Positions 15,724-24,286 of a DNA stretch of 64,000 bases are shown one piece after another. The stretch spans positions 3,898,001 to 3,962,000 of the forward strand of contig NZ_CP021434.1 of NCBI RefSeq assembly GCF_002162355.1, written 5' to 3'. Each line of letters starts with the position of its first letter. Positions within the stretch are counted from its first letter, which is position 1. Source of the stretch: Tumebacillus avium. GTDB lineage: Bacteria > Bacillota > Bacilli > Tumebacillales > Tumebacillaceae. Below the pieces are notes generated by a model. The model made no database searches, had not been told where the DNA came from, and saw only the letters and a list, made by a program, of their open reading frames with translations. Made by a program: the position numbers and the translations under genes.

Positions 15724-16020
15724 CTATTTCCCTTTTTTGATGCAATACCAGGAACGGGAGCGGGCGGTGATAGCCGGCTCTTTTGGTTCGCTTGCAGGCG
15801 TTTGTTTGGCCTGCTCGATCAGCAGGGCGAGCTCCGCTTGGAAGGTGTTGCGGGTGGTGCGTGATCAGGCGGGTCGCCAGCAGCGAGTGCCTGCCGAGTG
15901 TGAAGAAATTGTCATGTACGCCGACCTGCGAGACGTTGAGCAAGCTCGACCAAATCTCAGCCAGTTGCGCCGCGGTCTCGTTGCAACAGCGCGGCCGACG
16001 CGAACCGTTCTTGACTTCGG
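15724..16020 (-). pseudogene. Fossil of an NRPS carrier domain and gene end
   Basis: On the minus strand a frame reads NETAAQLAEIWSSLL, then QVGVHDNFFTLGRHSLLATRL, which is unmistakably a peptidyl carrier domain except that GGHS has become GRHS. Near 15855 the frame shifts; the next frame reads TFQAELALLIEQAKQTPASE followed by PKEPAITARSRSWYCIKK and a stop (TAG, 15726-15724), with a terminator behind it. About 18 codons of the carrier appear deleted between two short Glu-Leu-Ala repeats. No adenylation or condensation domain remains. It lies antisense to, and far from, the working NRPS genes. It occupies most of the 600-base gap before proS. Confidence 0.8.
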
Positions 16021-16126
16021 TTGCTGAAATCTATCAAAAACAGCCTTGTTCTGGCCATCATTTCCCTTTTTATATGAATTGGTTTATAATAAGGTTCGCC
16101 AGAATGACTTCGGGGGTGCAGGATTT

Positions 16127-17605
16127 ATGCAAGAGAAGAATCAAAACAAACAAAGCGTTTCAAAAGAGATCACTCCGCAATCCAAGGACTTTTCTCGCTG
16201 GTATCTTGATACGATCCGGAAAGCGGACCTGATGGATTACGCTCCAGTGCGCGGGTGCATCGTATTTAAGCCGGAAGGTTTCGAACTGTGGGAACGCATT
16301 CAGCAGGCGATGGATAAGCGTTTTAAAGAGACCGGACACCGGAATGCATACTTTCCGATGCTCATTCCTGAGTCTTTCTTCGAAAAAGAAAAAGAGCACG
16401 TCGAAGGCTTCAACCCGGAACTGCCTTGGGTGACGGAAGCCGGTGGCGAGCCGCTTGAAGAGAAATACGCGCTGCGCCCGACCTCCGAGACGATCATCGG
16501 TCATATGTACAGCCAATGGATCAACAGCTACCGCGATCTTCCGGTACTGATCAATCAGTGGGCAAACGTATTCCGTTGGGAAAAACGGACGTTCCCGTTC
16601 CTGCGCACGTCTGAGTTTCTGTGGCAAGAAGGGCATACCGCTCATGTTGATGAAGCAGAAGCGCGTGAAGAGACGATGCGAATGTTGGAAATTTACCGCG
16701 AAGTGGTCGAAAATGAGCTGGCAATCCCGGTCTGGGTGGGTCAAAAGACACCGAGCGAACGTTTTGCAGGAGCCGTAGATACATATTCAATTGAAGCGAT
16801 GATGCAGGATGGCAAAGCTGTACAAGCCGGTACCTCGCATTATCTTGGCGATAAATTTGCAATTGGATTTAATATTAAATATCTTGATCGCGACAACCAG
16901 CACAAATATGTACACACCACGTCCTGGGGGACTTCGACACGCCTGATTGGTTCAATGGTCATGGTGCATGGTGATGACAAAGGCCTGGCCTTGCCGCCGC
17001 GCATCGCTCCGACGCAGGTTGTCATCATTCCGGCAGGTCCGATGAGCAAGCGTGAAATGGTGCTGGAGAAGCTTGACGAGATCTATGCTGCGCTTAAAGA
17101 AGCTGGAGTCCGCGTCAGAACGGACTTGCGTGATGAGACGCCGGGCTGGAAGTTTAACGAGTGGGAAATGCGCGGTGTTCCGGTACGCATCGAGATCGGT
17201 CCGCGTGATGTTGAAAACAATCAAGTGGTGGCAGCTCGCCGTGATACCGGTGAAAAGACGACACTGAGCATCGAGAATCTGGCAGAGTCTGTCAACCAAT
17301 TGCTGGCCGATGTGCAATCCAATATGTTCCAAAGGGCACAAGACTTCCGCACGGCCAACTCGTACACGCACATCAATTCGATTCAAGAACTTCACGATCA
17401 TATTGAGTCGTCCGAACAAGCGGACAAGATCGCGGGTTGGGTATTGTCCGGCTGGTGTGGCAACGATGACTGTGAGTCGAAAGTCAAGGAAGAGACCGGT
17501 TTCTCGTCGCGCAATATCCCGTTTGCTCCTCCTGTAGGTAAAGAGACCTGCATTTGCTGTGGGGAAAAAGCGGAACATACTGTCTGGTTTGCTCGTTCCT
17601 ATTAA
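16127..17605 (+). CDS. proS: Proline--tRNA ligase (ProRS, archaeal/eukaryotic-like type)
   Basis: A 492-residue enzyme that charges tRNA-Pro. ATG 16127 is chosen because the family begins shortly after it (DFSRWYLDTIRKADLMDYAP); the frame is open upstream without a ribosome binding site. Class II motifs are visible: motif 2 FRWEKRTFPFLRTSEFLWQE, motif 3 GDDKGLALPPRIAP, the substrate loop RPTSETIIGHMY, an anticodon-binding domain (about 285-390), and the C-terminal zinc-binding extension with WCGNDDCE and CICCG. This is the short ProS form without the editing insertion of typical bacterial ProRS, common in many Bacillota. A TATAAT (16085-16090) lies upstream. I see no T-box leader. Confidence 0.97.
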   Translation: MQEKNQNKQSVSKEITPQSKDFSRWYLDTIRKADLMDYAPVRGCIVFKPEGFELWERIQQAMDKRFKETGHRNAYFPMLIPESFFEKEKEHVEGFNPELPWVTEAGGEPLEEKYALRPTSETIIGHMYSQWINSYRDLPVLINQWANVFRWEKRTFPFLRTSEFLWQEGHTAHVDEAEAREETMRMLEIYREVVENELAIPVWVGQKTPSERFAGAVDTYSIEAMMQDGKAVQAGTSHYLGDKFAIGFNIKYLDRDNQHKYVHTTSWGTSTRLIGSMVMVHGDDKGLALPPRIAPTQVVIIPAGPMSKREMVLEKLDEIYAALKEAGVRVRTDLRDETPGWKFNEWEMRGVPVRIEIGPRDVENNQVVAARRDTGEKTTLSIENLAESVNQLLADVQSNMFQRAQDFRTANSYTHINSIQELHDHIESSEQADKIAGWVLSGWCGNDDCESKVKEETGFSSRNIPFAPPVGKETCICCGEKAEHTVWFARSY

Positions 17606-17625
17606 TAAATTTCAGATTCCGTATG

Positions 17626-17656
17626 AAAAATCCCCTGACAATCGTCGGGGATTTTT
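17626..17656 (+). terminator. Intrinsic terminator of proS
   Basis: AAAAATCCCC / GGGGATTTTT with an 11-base loop. Confidence 0.88.
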
Positions 17657-17727
17657 ATTATGCGATCTGGAACCATCCAAGCGCTGAAACGTAAAAGATA
17701 GCATAACTGGCAAGGAGTGATCGATGG

Positions 17728-17931
17728 ATGAGTGAAAAGGGATGTATCAAATGCGGAAGCAGACAAGCTAAGTCGAAAGAAGTCGCCATGACCGGCACAG
17801 GCCTTTCCAAGATGTTTGATATTCAGCACAATCAGTTTATCGTCGTGTACTGCGCAAATTGCGGGTACTCTGAGTTTTACAATAAACAATCGTCGGCTGG
17901 TTCAAACATTCTTGATCTCTTCTTTGGTTGA
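17728..17931 (+). CDS. Small zinc-ribbon nucleic-acid-binding protein (YpzJ-like)
   Basis: A 67-residue protein with AAGGAG ten bases upstream of ATG 17728. Two Cys pairs form a zinc ribbon (CIKCGSRQAKSKEVAMTG ... VYCANCGYSEFYN), and the C-terminus ends NILDLFFG. This matches the widespread small Zn-ribbon family predicted to bind nucleic acid (COG3478, Bacillus YpzJ). Specific role unknown. Monocistronic with a very strong terminator. Confidence 0.85.
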   Translation: MSEKGCIKCGSRQAKSKEVAMTGTGLSKMFDIQHNQFIVVYCANCGYSEFYNKQSSAGSNILDLFFG

Positions 17932-17937
17932 TAAGAG

Positions 17938-17978
17938 AAAACCGGATCACTCAGAGCGTTGAGTGATCCGGTTTTTTT
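17938..17978 (+). terminator. Strong intrinsic terminator
   Basis: AACCGGATCACTCA / TGAGTGATCCGGTT perfect stem, six-base loop, T-tract. Confidence 0.95.
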
Positions 17979-18049
17979 AGGTATTCACCCATCTCGCCCC
18001 ACCTACATAGGCTATACCACATTCTCTTCAAAGCGAGGTGGAAACCAAC

Positions 18050-19081
18050 GTGATTAAGAGCGGTCAGAAGCCGCCGAACCAGCGTGACGGGATCGATGTG
18101 ATCGATCAGTACCGTAATGGCGAGGTGGCGCTGAACGAAGCACTTAGACGGCTATACGGACCTGGGAGCACTTCTTCGGTGGTGCGCCGGGAGGGGAACC
18201 GCTCGACGCAGTCGGAGATGCAGCGCTTCCAGCAAATTTTGAACGAGCTCGATTCGATGATCGGTCTCAAACAAGTCAAGACGTTGGTCAAGGAGATCTA
18301 CGCGTTTGTGCAGATTCAACAAAAGCGCGCGCAGGCAAAACTTGCCACAGAGCCGATCGTGTTGCATATGATCTTCAAAGGGAACCCAGGCACCGGCAAA
18401 ACGACGGTTGCCCGCATTCTCGCCAAGCTCTTGCGCGAGATGGGCGTGCTGTCCAAGGGGCATCTGGTCGAAGTCGAACGCGCCGACCTGGTCGGGGAGT
18501 ACATCGGCCACACGGCGCAAAAGACCCGCGATCACATCAAAAAAGCCTTGGGCGGTATTATGTTTATCGATGAAGCGTATTCTCTAGCACGCGGCGGTGA
18601 AAAAGATTTTGGCAAAGAAGCCATCGACACGATGGTCAAGGCGATGGAGGATCACAAGAACGACTTTGTCCTCATCCTGGCCGGGTACGGCTATGAGATG
18701 GACCTGTTCTTGCGCACCAATCCGGGCCTGCCGAGCCGATTCCCGATCGTGGTGAACTTTGAGGACTACAGCGAATCGGAACTGATGCAAATCGCGGACA
18801 CGATGCTTCGCAAACGCGAATACAAATTGTCTCCGGAAGCGGCGAGCAAACTGCGCACGTTCCTGCGCAACTCAGCTTCCAATGGTCAGCGCAACTTCAG
18901 CAACGCCCGCATGGTGCGTAATGTCATCGAAAAAGGAATCCGACTGCAAGCGGTGCGGCTGCTCGATGCCAGCCGGCCGACGCGGGATGAACTGATGCGC
19001 ATTGAGCCGGACGATTTGGTTTTGGGGGAGGGACTCAGGCATGAGGAACTGTCTCGTGATTGGGAGAACCAACGTCGGTAA
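18050..19081 (+). CDS. spoVK: Stage V sporulation protein K-like AAA+ ATPase
   Basis: A 343-residue protein. GTG 18050 is chosen because AGGTGG lies nine bases upstream; an in-frame GTG at 18038 overlaps that site. An N-terminal helical region is followed by one AAA+ module of the CbxX/CfqX type: LDSMIGLKQVKTLVKEIYAF, Walker A GNPGTGKTT, Walker B GGIMFIDEAYSL, sensor ILAGYGYEMDLFL, arginine finger region NPGLPSRFP, and a C-terminal lid (NARMVRNVIEKGIRLQAVRL). SpoVK acts in the mother cell during spore maturation in Bacillus. It is the first gene of an overlapping four-gene operon: the next start lies 41 bases inside it. Confidence 0.93.
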   Translation: MIKSGQKPPNQRDGIDVIDQYRNGEVALNEALRRLYGPGSTSSVVRREGNRSTQSEMQRFQQILNELDSMIGLKQVKTLVKEIYAFVQIQQKRAQAKLATEPIVLHMIFKGNPGTGKTTVARILAKLLREMGVLSKGHLVEVERADLVGEYIGHTAQKTRDHIKKALGGIMFIDEAYSLARGGEKDFGKEAIDTMVKAMEDHKNDFVLILAGYGYEMDLFLRTNPGLPSRFPIVVNFEDYSESELMQIADTMLRKREYKLSPEAASKLRTFLRNSASNGQRNFSNARMVRNVIEKGIRLQAVRLLDASRPTRDELMRIEPDDLVLGEGLRHEELSRDWENQRR

Positions 19082-19649
19082 GACGATCTTCTGCATCAAT
19101 TTTGCGGAATTTTTAGGTCTCCAACGCATGGAAGTGTTTTTCCAGCTTCCCGACGGCACCACCCGGCAGCGCAAACTGGACATGGTCAGCGCCCGGCACG
19201 AACTGTCCGGCACCGGCCTGCACAAGACGCGCAGCCTGCAATCGATCCAGCTCGACCTGCCGCGCGGCAAAGGCACCCGCGCGTTTAAGCTCACCGACTC
19301 CACGGGACTGGCCGACGGCATTCACCCCGACCTCGAAATGCGGGAGGCGATGGCGCAAACGCTCCAAGAGCTGCGCCATGCCGACTGCATCCTGCACCTC
19401 GTCGACGCCAAAGAAGTCCAGCGCGCCGGCGGCTTACAGGCGCTTGGCGAGCTCGACCTGCAGATCGCCGAAGTCGGGCAGCGCAAAAGCGGCTATCTCT
19501 GCCTGGCGAACAAGACCGATCTGCCAGAAGGAAAAAGCGGCTTCCGGCTCCTGCAAAAAGAGTTGAAAGGAATGAATCTGCTGCCGATCTCGGCCCTCTA
19601 CCGCCAAGGATTTCGGGAGGTGAAAGAGCATGTTTGGCGTCTGGTCTAG
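19041..19649 (+). CDS. Small Era/TrmE-like GTPase
   Basis: A 202-residue protein. ATG 19041 starts inside the end of spoVK in another frame. G1 is GRTNVGKT at the very N-terminus, G3 is LTDSTGLAD, G4 is NKTD and G5 is near LLPISALY: a complete TRAFAC-type G domain with no extra domain. The polar region between G1 and G3 (GTTRQRKLDMVSARHELSGT) may be the switch I segment. Overlap with both neighbours points to tight translational coupling. I know GTP-binding genes next to spoVK in related spore-formers only in general terms. A role in spore assembly is inferred from context. Confidence 0.85.
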   Translation: MRNCLVIGRTNVGKTIFCINFAEFLGLQRMEVFFQLPDGTTRQRKLDMVSARHELSGTGLHKTRSLQSIQLDLPRGKGTRAFKLTDSTGLADGIHPDLEMREAMAQTLQELRHADCILHLVDAKEVQRAGGLQALGELDLQIAEVGQRKSGYLCLANKTDLPEGKSGFRLLQKELKGMNLLPISALYRQGFREVKEHVWRLV

Positions 19650-20238
19650 CCTGCTGGTCGAGTGGATCGGCATTGTGCTGGCAGGACTGACGATCAAACT
19701 GATGGACGACTGGCTGGACGTGGAATACGACCAGTGCGTCGGACGGCACACGCTGGCGATCCGTTTGGGCCGCGCGTGCCTGCCGTACGCCTTGCTCGGA
19801 TTGGGTCTGGCGATGACGCTGGCGCCGCAGGAAGCGCTGGCCCTGTTTCTCGCCGCCTACGCGATCGGCATGGGCCACGACCTGCGGGAAAAAATGCCGA
19901 CCAAGCTGCCCGGCTGGGCCGAATCGGCGATCGTGCTGGGCATTTCCGGCTGGGCGACGAGCATTGGTCTGACCTTATGGGCGCTCTGCGTGATGGCGAT
20001 GATCCAACTGCTCGATGACCTGATGGATCTGCAGCATGACCGCCGTTCTGGTCAGAATAATCTGGCAATCAGGTTCGGATTTGTGGAAGTGACTTTGGCG
20101 ATGTTCATCACCCTCTTGGCGTCGGTGCTGCTCTCGCCGCTGAAAACGGTGCAGGTGCTGCTGGCCGCGCCTTTGGTGCATATGATCATGGCGTTGTTTG
20201 GCGGGATCGGCATCCGGAAAAGGAGGGAGGAGCCGTGA
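19630..20238 (+). CDS. UbiA-like polytopic membrane protein with two Asp-rich motifs
   Basis: A 202-residue protein with ATG 19630 overlapping the GTPase end by 20 bases (GGGAGGTGA upstream). There are about six hydrophobic segments. Two internal copies of an Asp-rich motif stand about 110 residues apart: KLMDDWLDVEYDQCVGRHTL (about 22-41), then AIRLG; and QLLDDLMDLQHDRRSGQNNL, then AIRFG. Paired Asp-rich loops (like NDxxDxxxD) are the signature of UbiA-type prenyltransferases, which bind prenyl-diphosphate through magnesium. At 202 residues it is shorter than typical UbiA (about 290). It may be a short UbiA-like enzyme or a non-catalytic relative. Confidence 0.75.
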   Translation: MFGVWSSLLVEWIGIVLAGLTIKLMDDWLDVEYDQCVGRHTLAIRLGRACLPYALLGLGLAMTLAPQEALALFLAAYAIGMGHDLREKMPTKLPGWAESAIVLGISGWATSIGLTLWALCVMAMIQLLDDLMDLQHDRRSGQNNLAIRFGFVEVTLAMFITLLASVLLSPLKTVQVLLAAPLVHMIMALFGGIGIRKRREEP

Positions 20239-20420
20239 CGTCTGTGCTGCTCTCGGCGCTCTTCCTGCTCCTCGTCCTGCTGGCAGGTTTTGCAGCGGGA
20301 CGGCGCAGCGGGCGATCGTCCGGTCTGCAGGAAGGGCGCGTGATGTCGCGGATCGAACTGCGCGAGGAATCGCTGCGCAAAGGCGCCTGCCCGATCTGTG
20401 ACAAGTCGTATCTTCATTAA
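20235..20420 (+). CDS. Single-pass membrane micro-protein with CxxC
   Basis: A 61-residue protein with GTG start at 20235, overlapping the previous stop (GTGA), with GGAGGGAGGAG just upstream. The N-terminal transmembrane segment is LLSALFLLLVLLAGFAAG; a basic/acidic cytoplasmic stretch follows, then a C-terminal CPICDKSYLH. The CxxC could bind zinc alone or with a partner. Last gene of the spoVK operon; the terminator follows 20 bases later. No family recognised. Confidence 0.7.
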   Translation: MTSVLLSALFLLLVLLAGFAAGRRSGRSSGLQEGRVMSRIELREESLRKGACPICDKSYLH

Positions 20421-20440
20421 AAAGAATCAAGAACAACGAG

Positions 20441-20464
20441 ACGGCCTCGAAAGGGGCCGTTTTT
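20441..20464 (+). terminator. Intrinsic terminator of the spoVK operon
   Basis: ACGGCC / GGCCGT stem with eight-base loop and TTTTTG tail. Confidence 0.8.
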
Positions 20465-20551
20465 GTTTGCGATAAAATGTTAATCTTATTAAAGGAAATA
20501 ACCGTGGCGTGAAGTATTAAGAAAGTATCGAAGAAAAAGGGAGTGTGTCTC

Positions 20552-23500
20552 ATGTACGAGGAGGGGACGTTGGACGGCATTGCGATCATCGGGCTGGCCG
20601 GGCGCTTTCCCGGCGCGGCCGACATCGGCCAGTTTTGGCAAAACCTGCGGGATGGCGTTGAATCGGTGACCTGGCTGTCGGAGGAAGAACTGCTGCGGGC
20701 AGGGCGCGATCCGGAACTGGTCCAAGACCCGCATTATGTCAAAGCGGCGGCGATGCTGGACGGCGCCGATCGGTTTGACGCGGCGTTTTTCGGCTACAAC
20801 CCGCGTGAGGCCGAGACGATGGACCCGCAGCAGCGCTTGTTTTTGGAAACGGCTTGGACGGCGCTTGAGCATGCCGGATATCACTCGGATGCGTACGACG
20901 GATTGATCTCGGTGTTTGCAGGGGCCGGGATGAACCGCTACCTCCTGTACAATCTGGCACCCAATCGGGAACTGGTCAAGGCGCTGGGCGAGGCGCAGAT
21001 GATGATCGGGAATGACAAAGACTTTCTCGCGACTCGCACCGCGTACAAATTAAACCTGAAAGGCGCGGCCGTCGGCGTGCAGACCGCCTGCTCGTCATCG
21101 CTGGTCGCTGTGCACATGGCCTGCCAGAGCCTGCTCAGCCGAGAGTGCGACATGGCGCTGGCCGGCGGGGTGACGATTGCGGTGCCGCAGGAAAACGGCT
21201 ATCTGTACCACGAAGGCGGCATCGCATCGGATGACGGGCACACGCGCACGTTTGATGCGGATGCCAAAGGGACGGTGTTTGGGAGCGGCATCGGCATCGT
21301 TGTCGTCAAGCGACTGGAAGATGCGGTGGCGGACGGCGATACGATCTATGCGGTGATCAAAGGCTCGGCGATCAACAACGACGGGTCGCAAAAAGTCAGC
21401 TATACCGCGCCGAGCATCGAAGGGCAGGTCGGCGTCATCTCCGAAGCGCTGGCTATCGGCGGTGTGGAGCCGGAGACGGTCAGCTACATCGAGGCGCACG
21501 GGACGGCGACGCCGCTTGGCGATCCGATCGAGATCGCCTCGCTGAACAAAGTGTTTCAGGCCGCGACCGACCTTAGGCAATTTTGCGCCATCGGCTCGGT
21601 GAAGACAAACGTAGGGCACCTGGACATCGCGGCCGGTGTGACCGGGCTGATCAAAACGACGCTCGCCCTGCAGCACAAGCAACTGCCACCGTCCCTGCAT
21701 TTTGAAAAAGCGAATGCGGCGATCGACTTTGAAAGCAGTCCGTTTTATGTGAATACAGAACTGAAGGAATGGAAAGCGGACGGGCCGAGGCGCGCCGGTG
21801 TGAGTTCATTTGGTTTTGGCGGGACGAACGCCCATGTGGTGTTGGAAGAAGCCCCGGAGCTCGAACTCTCCGGCCTGTCGCGGGAGTGGCAACTGCTGGT
21901 CTGGTCGGCCAAAACGGACTTGGCGCTGGAGATGGCAACGGAGCGGCTGGCGGCGCATCTGCAGGAGACGGAGCAGGAAGTTGCCGATGTGGCGTATACC
22001 TTGCAAGTTGGCCGCAAAGCGTTTGCCCACCGCCGGATGGTCGTCTGCGAAGACGGGGCCGAAGCGGCGGAACTGCTTTTGACGCGCGATCCGAAACGGG
22101 TGCTGACCAGCGTGGGCACAGAAGGGGCGGGGAAGCGCCCAGTCGCGTTTTTGTTCTCCGGAACGGGGAGCCAGTATGTGAACATGGCGCGGGATCTGTA
22201 CGAGACAGAACCGCTGTTTCATGAGGAAGTGGAGGCATGCTGCGAACTGCTTGCACCGTTGATCGGGCTGGATCTGCGCGATCTGCTCTACCCGGAGGAA
22301 GGTTTGGAGGAGCATGCCTCCGCAGAGCTGCGCCGGACGAAATATGCGCAGCCGGCGATTTTCGTGGTGGAGTATGCGCTGGTGAAACTGCTCATCGAGT
22401 GGGGCATCACGCCGTCCGCGATGATTGGGCATAGTCTGGGCGAATATGTGGCGGCGTGTCTGGCCGGGGTGTTTTCACTGGAGGATGCCTTGGAGCTGGT
22501 GGTGAAGCGGGCGCAGCTGATCGAGGCACTGCCACAGGGGGACATGCTGGCCGTGCACCTAAGTGAAACGGCGGTGTTGGCGCATCTGACGCGGCATGGT
22601 GCGGTGGCGCTGGCCGCCGTGAACGGGCCGGAGCTGTGTGTGGTGTCCGGGACGTCCGAAGCGGTGGCAGGTCTTCGGCAGGAGCTGGAAGCGGCCGATG
22701 TGGTCTGCAAGCGGGTGCATACGACGCATGCCTTTCATTCGGTGATGGTCGAGCCGATCATGGATCAGTTTGCAGCGCTGGTGAGTTCGCTGGAGCGGAA
22801 GGCGCCGGAGCTGCCGTATGTGTCGAACGTGACCGGGACGTGGATCACGGCGGAAGAAGCATGTGACCCGCAGTACTGGGCGCGGCATCTGCGCGAGACG
22901 GTCAGGTTTGCCGACGGCGTGCAGGCGCTGAACCAAGAGCCCGATGTCATCCTGCTCGAGGTAGGGCCGGGGAAAGCGCTGGCGTCGTTTGCGCTCGCCG
23001 TCAAGCCGGAGCACAATCCGGGCCGGACGGTGCTGACGACGATTCGCCATGTGCAGGACAGGCAGTCTGACATCGCGTTTTTGCTGAACGCGCTGGGCAG
23101 AATGTGGCTGCTCGGGGCTGATGTGGACTGGCGGTCGTTCTCCGCCGATGAGAGCAGACGCCGCGTGCCGCTGCCGACTTATCCGTTTGAAAGCAAGCGC
23201 TACTGGATCGATCCGCCGGAGCAAGCCTACGCTTCCGCCTGGAGGCCGGCTGCCCGACGCGTGCCGTTGAACAGAGCAGCACGTGCCAAGCATCCGCAGT
23301 CAGAACGCAGTCTTTCGCAACTGCCCTTACAAGCGCAAACGAAACAGCAGCCGCATCGCCCTGTTCTCGCCGCCCATCCGCGGCCGAACTTGCTCACGCC
23401 GTACGTCGCGCCAGGAAATCATGCGGAGCGGACGATCGCCGGGTTCTGGCAGGAACTGCTCGGCATTGAGGGGATCGGCATCCATGACGACTTCTTTGAG

Positions 23501-23698
23501 CTCGGCGGCAACTCGCTGACCGCCACGAAATTGGCCGCGCGCCTGCGCGGGGCGTACCGTGTGGACGTGCCGCTGCGGGTGATCTTTGAAGCGGGCACCG
23601 TGCATGATCAGACCTACCTCGTAGAAGACCTGTTGATCGACCAGCTAGAAGCGATGGACGACGAACGGGCACGCTCTTTGTCAGTTTCGCGCGAATAA
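20552..23698 (+). CDS. Stand-alone type I polyketide synthase KS-AT-ACP
   Basis: A 1048-residue protein. ATG 20552 is chosen because AGGGAG lies nine bases before it. The ketosynthase (about 8-430) has all three catalytic positions: QTACSSS with Cys about 180, EAHGTATPLGDPIE, and KTNVGHLD. The acyltransferase (about 530-830) has GHSLGEYVAA with Ser about 628 and HTTHAFHS; the AFHS motif is the form usually linked to malonyl-CoA. A Pro/Gln/Arg-rich linker follows (about 890-945). The carrier (about 950-1030) is NRPS-like (DDFFELGGNSLTATKLA, Ser about 988) and the tail is DQLEAMDDERARSL. There is no reductase, methyltransferase or thioesterase. It can extend an acyl chain by one malonate to a beta-keto thioester. 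No NRPS gene is adjacent, so it is an orphan module or works with the cluster at 36 kb. Confidence 0.95.
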   Translation: MYEEGTLDGIAIIGLAGRFPGAADIGQFWQNLRDGVESVTWLSEEELLRAGRDPELVQDPHYVKAAAMLDGADRFDAAFFGYNPREAETMDPQQRLFLETAWTALEHAGYHSDAYDGLISVFAGAGMNRYLLYNLAPNRELVKALGEAQMMIGNDKDFLATRTAYKLNLKGAAVGVQTACSSSLVAVHMACQSLLSRECDMALAGGVTIAVPQENGYLYHEGGIASDDGHTRTFDADAKGTVFGSGIGIVVVKRLEDAVADGDTIYAVIKGSAINNDGSQKVSYTAPSIEGQVGVISEALAIGGVEPETVSYIEAHGTATPLGDPIEIASLNKVFQAATDLRQFCAIGSVKTNVGHLDIAAGVTGLIKTTLALQHKQLPPSLHFEKANAAIDFESSPFYVNTELKEWKADGPRRAGVSSFGFGGTNAHVVLEEAPELELSGLSREWQLLVWSAKTDLALEMATERLAAHLQETEQEVADVAYTLQVGRKAFAHRRMVVCEDGAEAAELLLTRDPKRVLTSVGTEGAGKRPVAFLFSGTGSQYVNMARDLYETEPLFHEEVEACCELLAPLIGLDLRDLLYPEEGLEEHASAELRRTKYAQPAIFVVEYALVKLLIEWGITPSAMIGHSLGEYVAACLAGVFSLEDALELVVKRAQLIEALPQGDMLAVHLSETAVLAHLTRHGAVALAAVNGPELCVVSGTSEAVAGLRQELEAADVVCKRVHTTHAFHSVMVEPIMDQFAALVSSLERKAPELPYVSNVTGTWITAEEACDPQYWARHLRETVRFADGVQALNQEPDVILLEVGPGKALASFALAVKPEHNPGRTVLTTIRHVQDRQSDIAFLLNALGRMWLLGADVDWRSFSADESRRRVPLPTYPFESKRYWIDPPEQAYASAWRPAARRVPLNRAARAKHPQSERSLSQLPLQAQTKQQPHRPVLAAHPRPNLLTPYVAPGNHAERTIAGFWQELLGIEGIGIHDDFFELGGNSLTATKLAARLRGAYRVDVPLRVIFEAGTVHDQTYLVEDLLIDQLEAMDDERARSLSVSRE

Positions 23699-23781
23699 TC
23701 TAATTTCCACGGAAATGGTCAAACACGTCTATAATGGGGAAATAGAAATGGATTGACCTTTTGTGGAGGTGCTTGACCAAG

Positions 23782-24270
23782 ATGTATTTAGTGATTTTGT
23801 ACCTGGCAGCCGTGGTGGCGGCCAATCTGTCTGTCGCGTATTTTGGACCGTCGTCCACGATCATAAACGCGTTTCTGTTCATCGGGCTGGACATCACCAC
23901 CCGCGATGCTTTGCATGAGCGCTGGAAAGGCAGACAGCTCTGGCTGAACATGGGGCTGCTCGTGCTGACCGGCTCGGTGATTTCCTATCTGCTGAACCGC
24001 GATGCTGCGCAGATCGCACTCGCCTCCTTTGCGGCGTTTGCCTTGTCCAACATCGCCGATACGGTGGTGTATCATCTGCTGCGCCGCTATCCGAAGTTTG
24101 CCAAAGTCAACGGCTCGAACATCGCGTCGGCTGCGATCGACTCGATCACATTTCCGACGATCGCCTTTGGGGTGTTTATCCCGTGGGTGGTCGCCGGGCA
24201 GTTTTTGGCGAAAGTGCTGGGCGGCTATGTCTGGTCACTGATCTTGTTGCGCAAAAAGAGGAGGCCCTAA
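23782..24270 (+). CDS. VUT family transporter (queuosine-precursor-type)
   Basis: A 162-residue protein. ATG 23782 is preferred (GGAGGT upstream at 11 bases); TTG 23773 is too close to that site. It is polytopic, with five to six hydrophobic segments. The family pattern is clear: ANLSVAYFGPSSTIINAFLF, then IGLDITTRDALHERW, and SNIASAAIDSITFPTIAFG. This is the VUT (PF02592, YhhQ-like) family, whose characterised members import 7-cyano/7-aminomethyl-7-deazaguanine for queuosine synthesis. It is convergent with the germination operon. A TATAAT occurs at 23730-23735 without a good -35. Confidence 0.85.
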   Translation: MYLVILYLAAVVAANLSVAYFGPSSTIINAFLFIGLDITTRDALHERWKGRQLWLNMGLLVLTGSVISYLLNRDAAQIALASFAAFALSNIADTVVYHLLRRYPKFAKVNGSNIASAAIDSITFPTIAFGVFIPWVVAGQFLAKVLGGYVWSLILLRKKRRP

Positions 24271-24286
24271 GCGGCCTCCTCTTTTT
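24253..24286. terminator. Bidirectional intrinsic terminator
   Basis: AAAAAGAGGAGGCC / GGCCTCCTCTTTTT with a six-base loop. It ends both the transporter gene (+) and the germination operon (-). Confidence 0.93.

Noticed and set aside
15533..16027. 164-codon + strand open frame before proS
   Set aside because: The opposite strand carries NRPS carrier motifs followed by a stop and terminator, so the + frame is antisense to a pseudogene.
16020..16127. T-box leader for proS
   Set aside because: Too little space, no conserved T-box sequence or specifier loop, and no terminator hairpin before the start codon.
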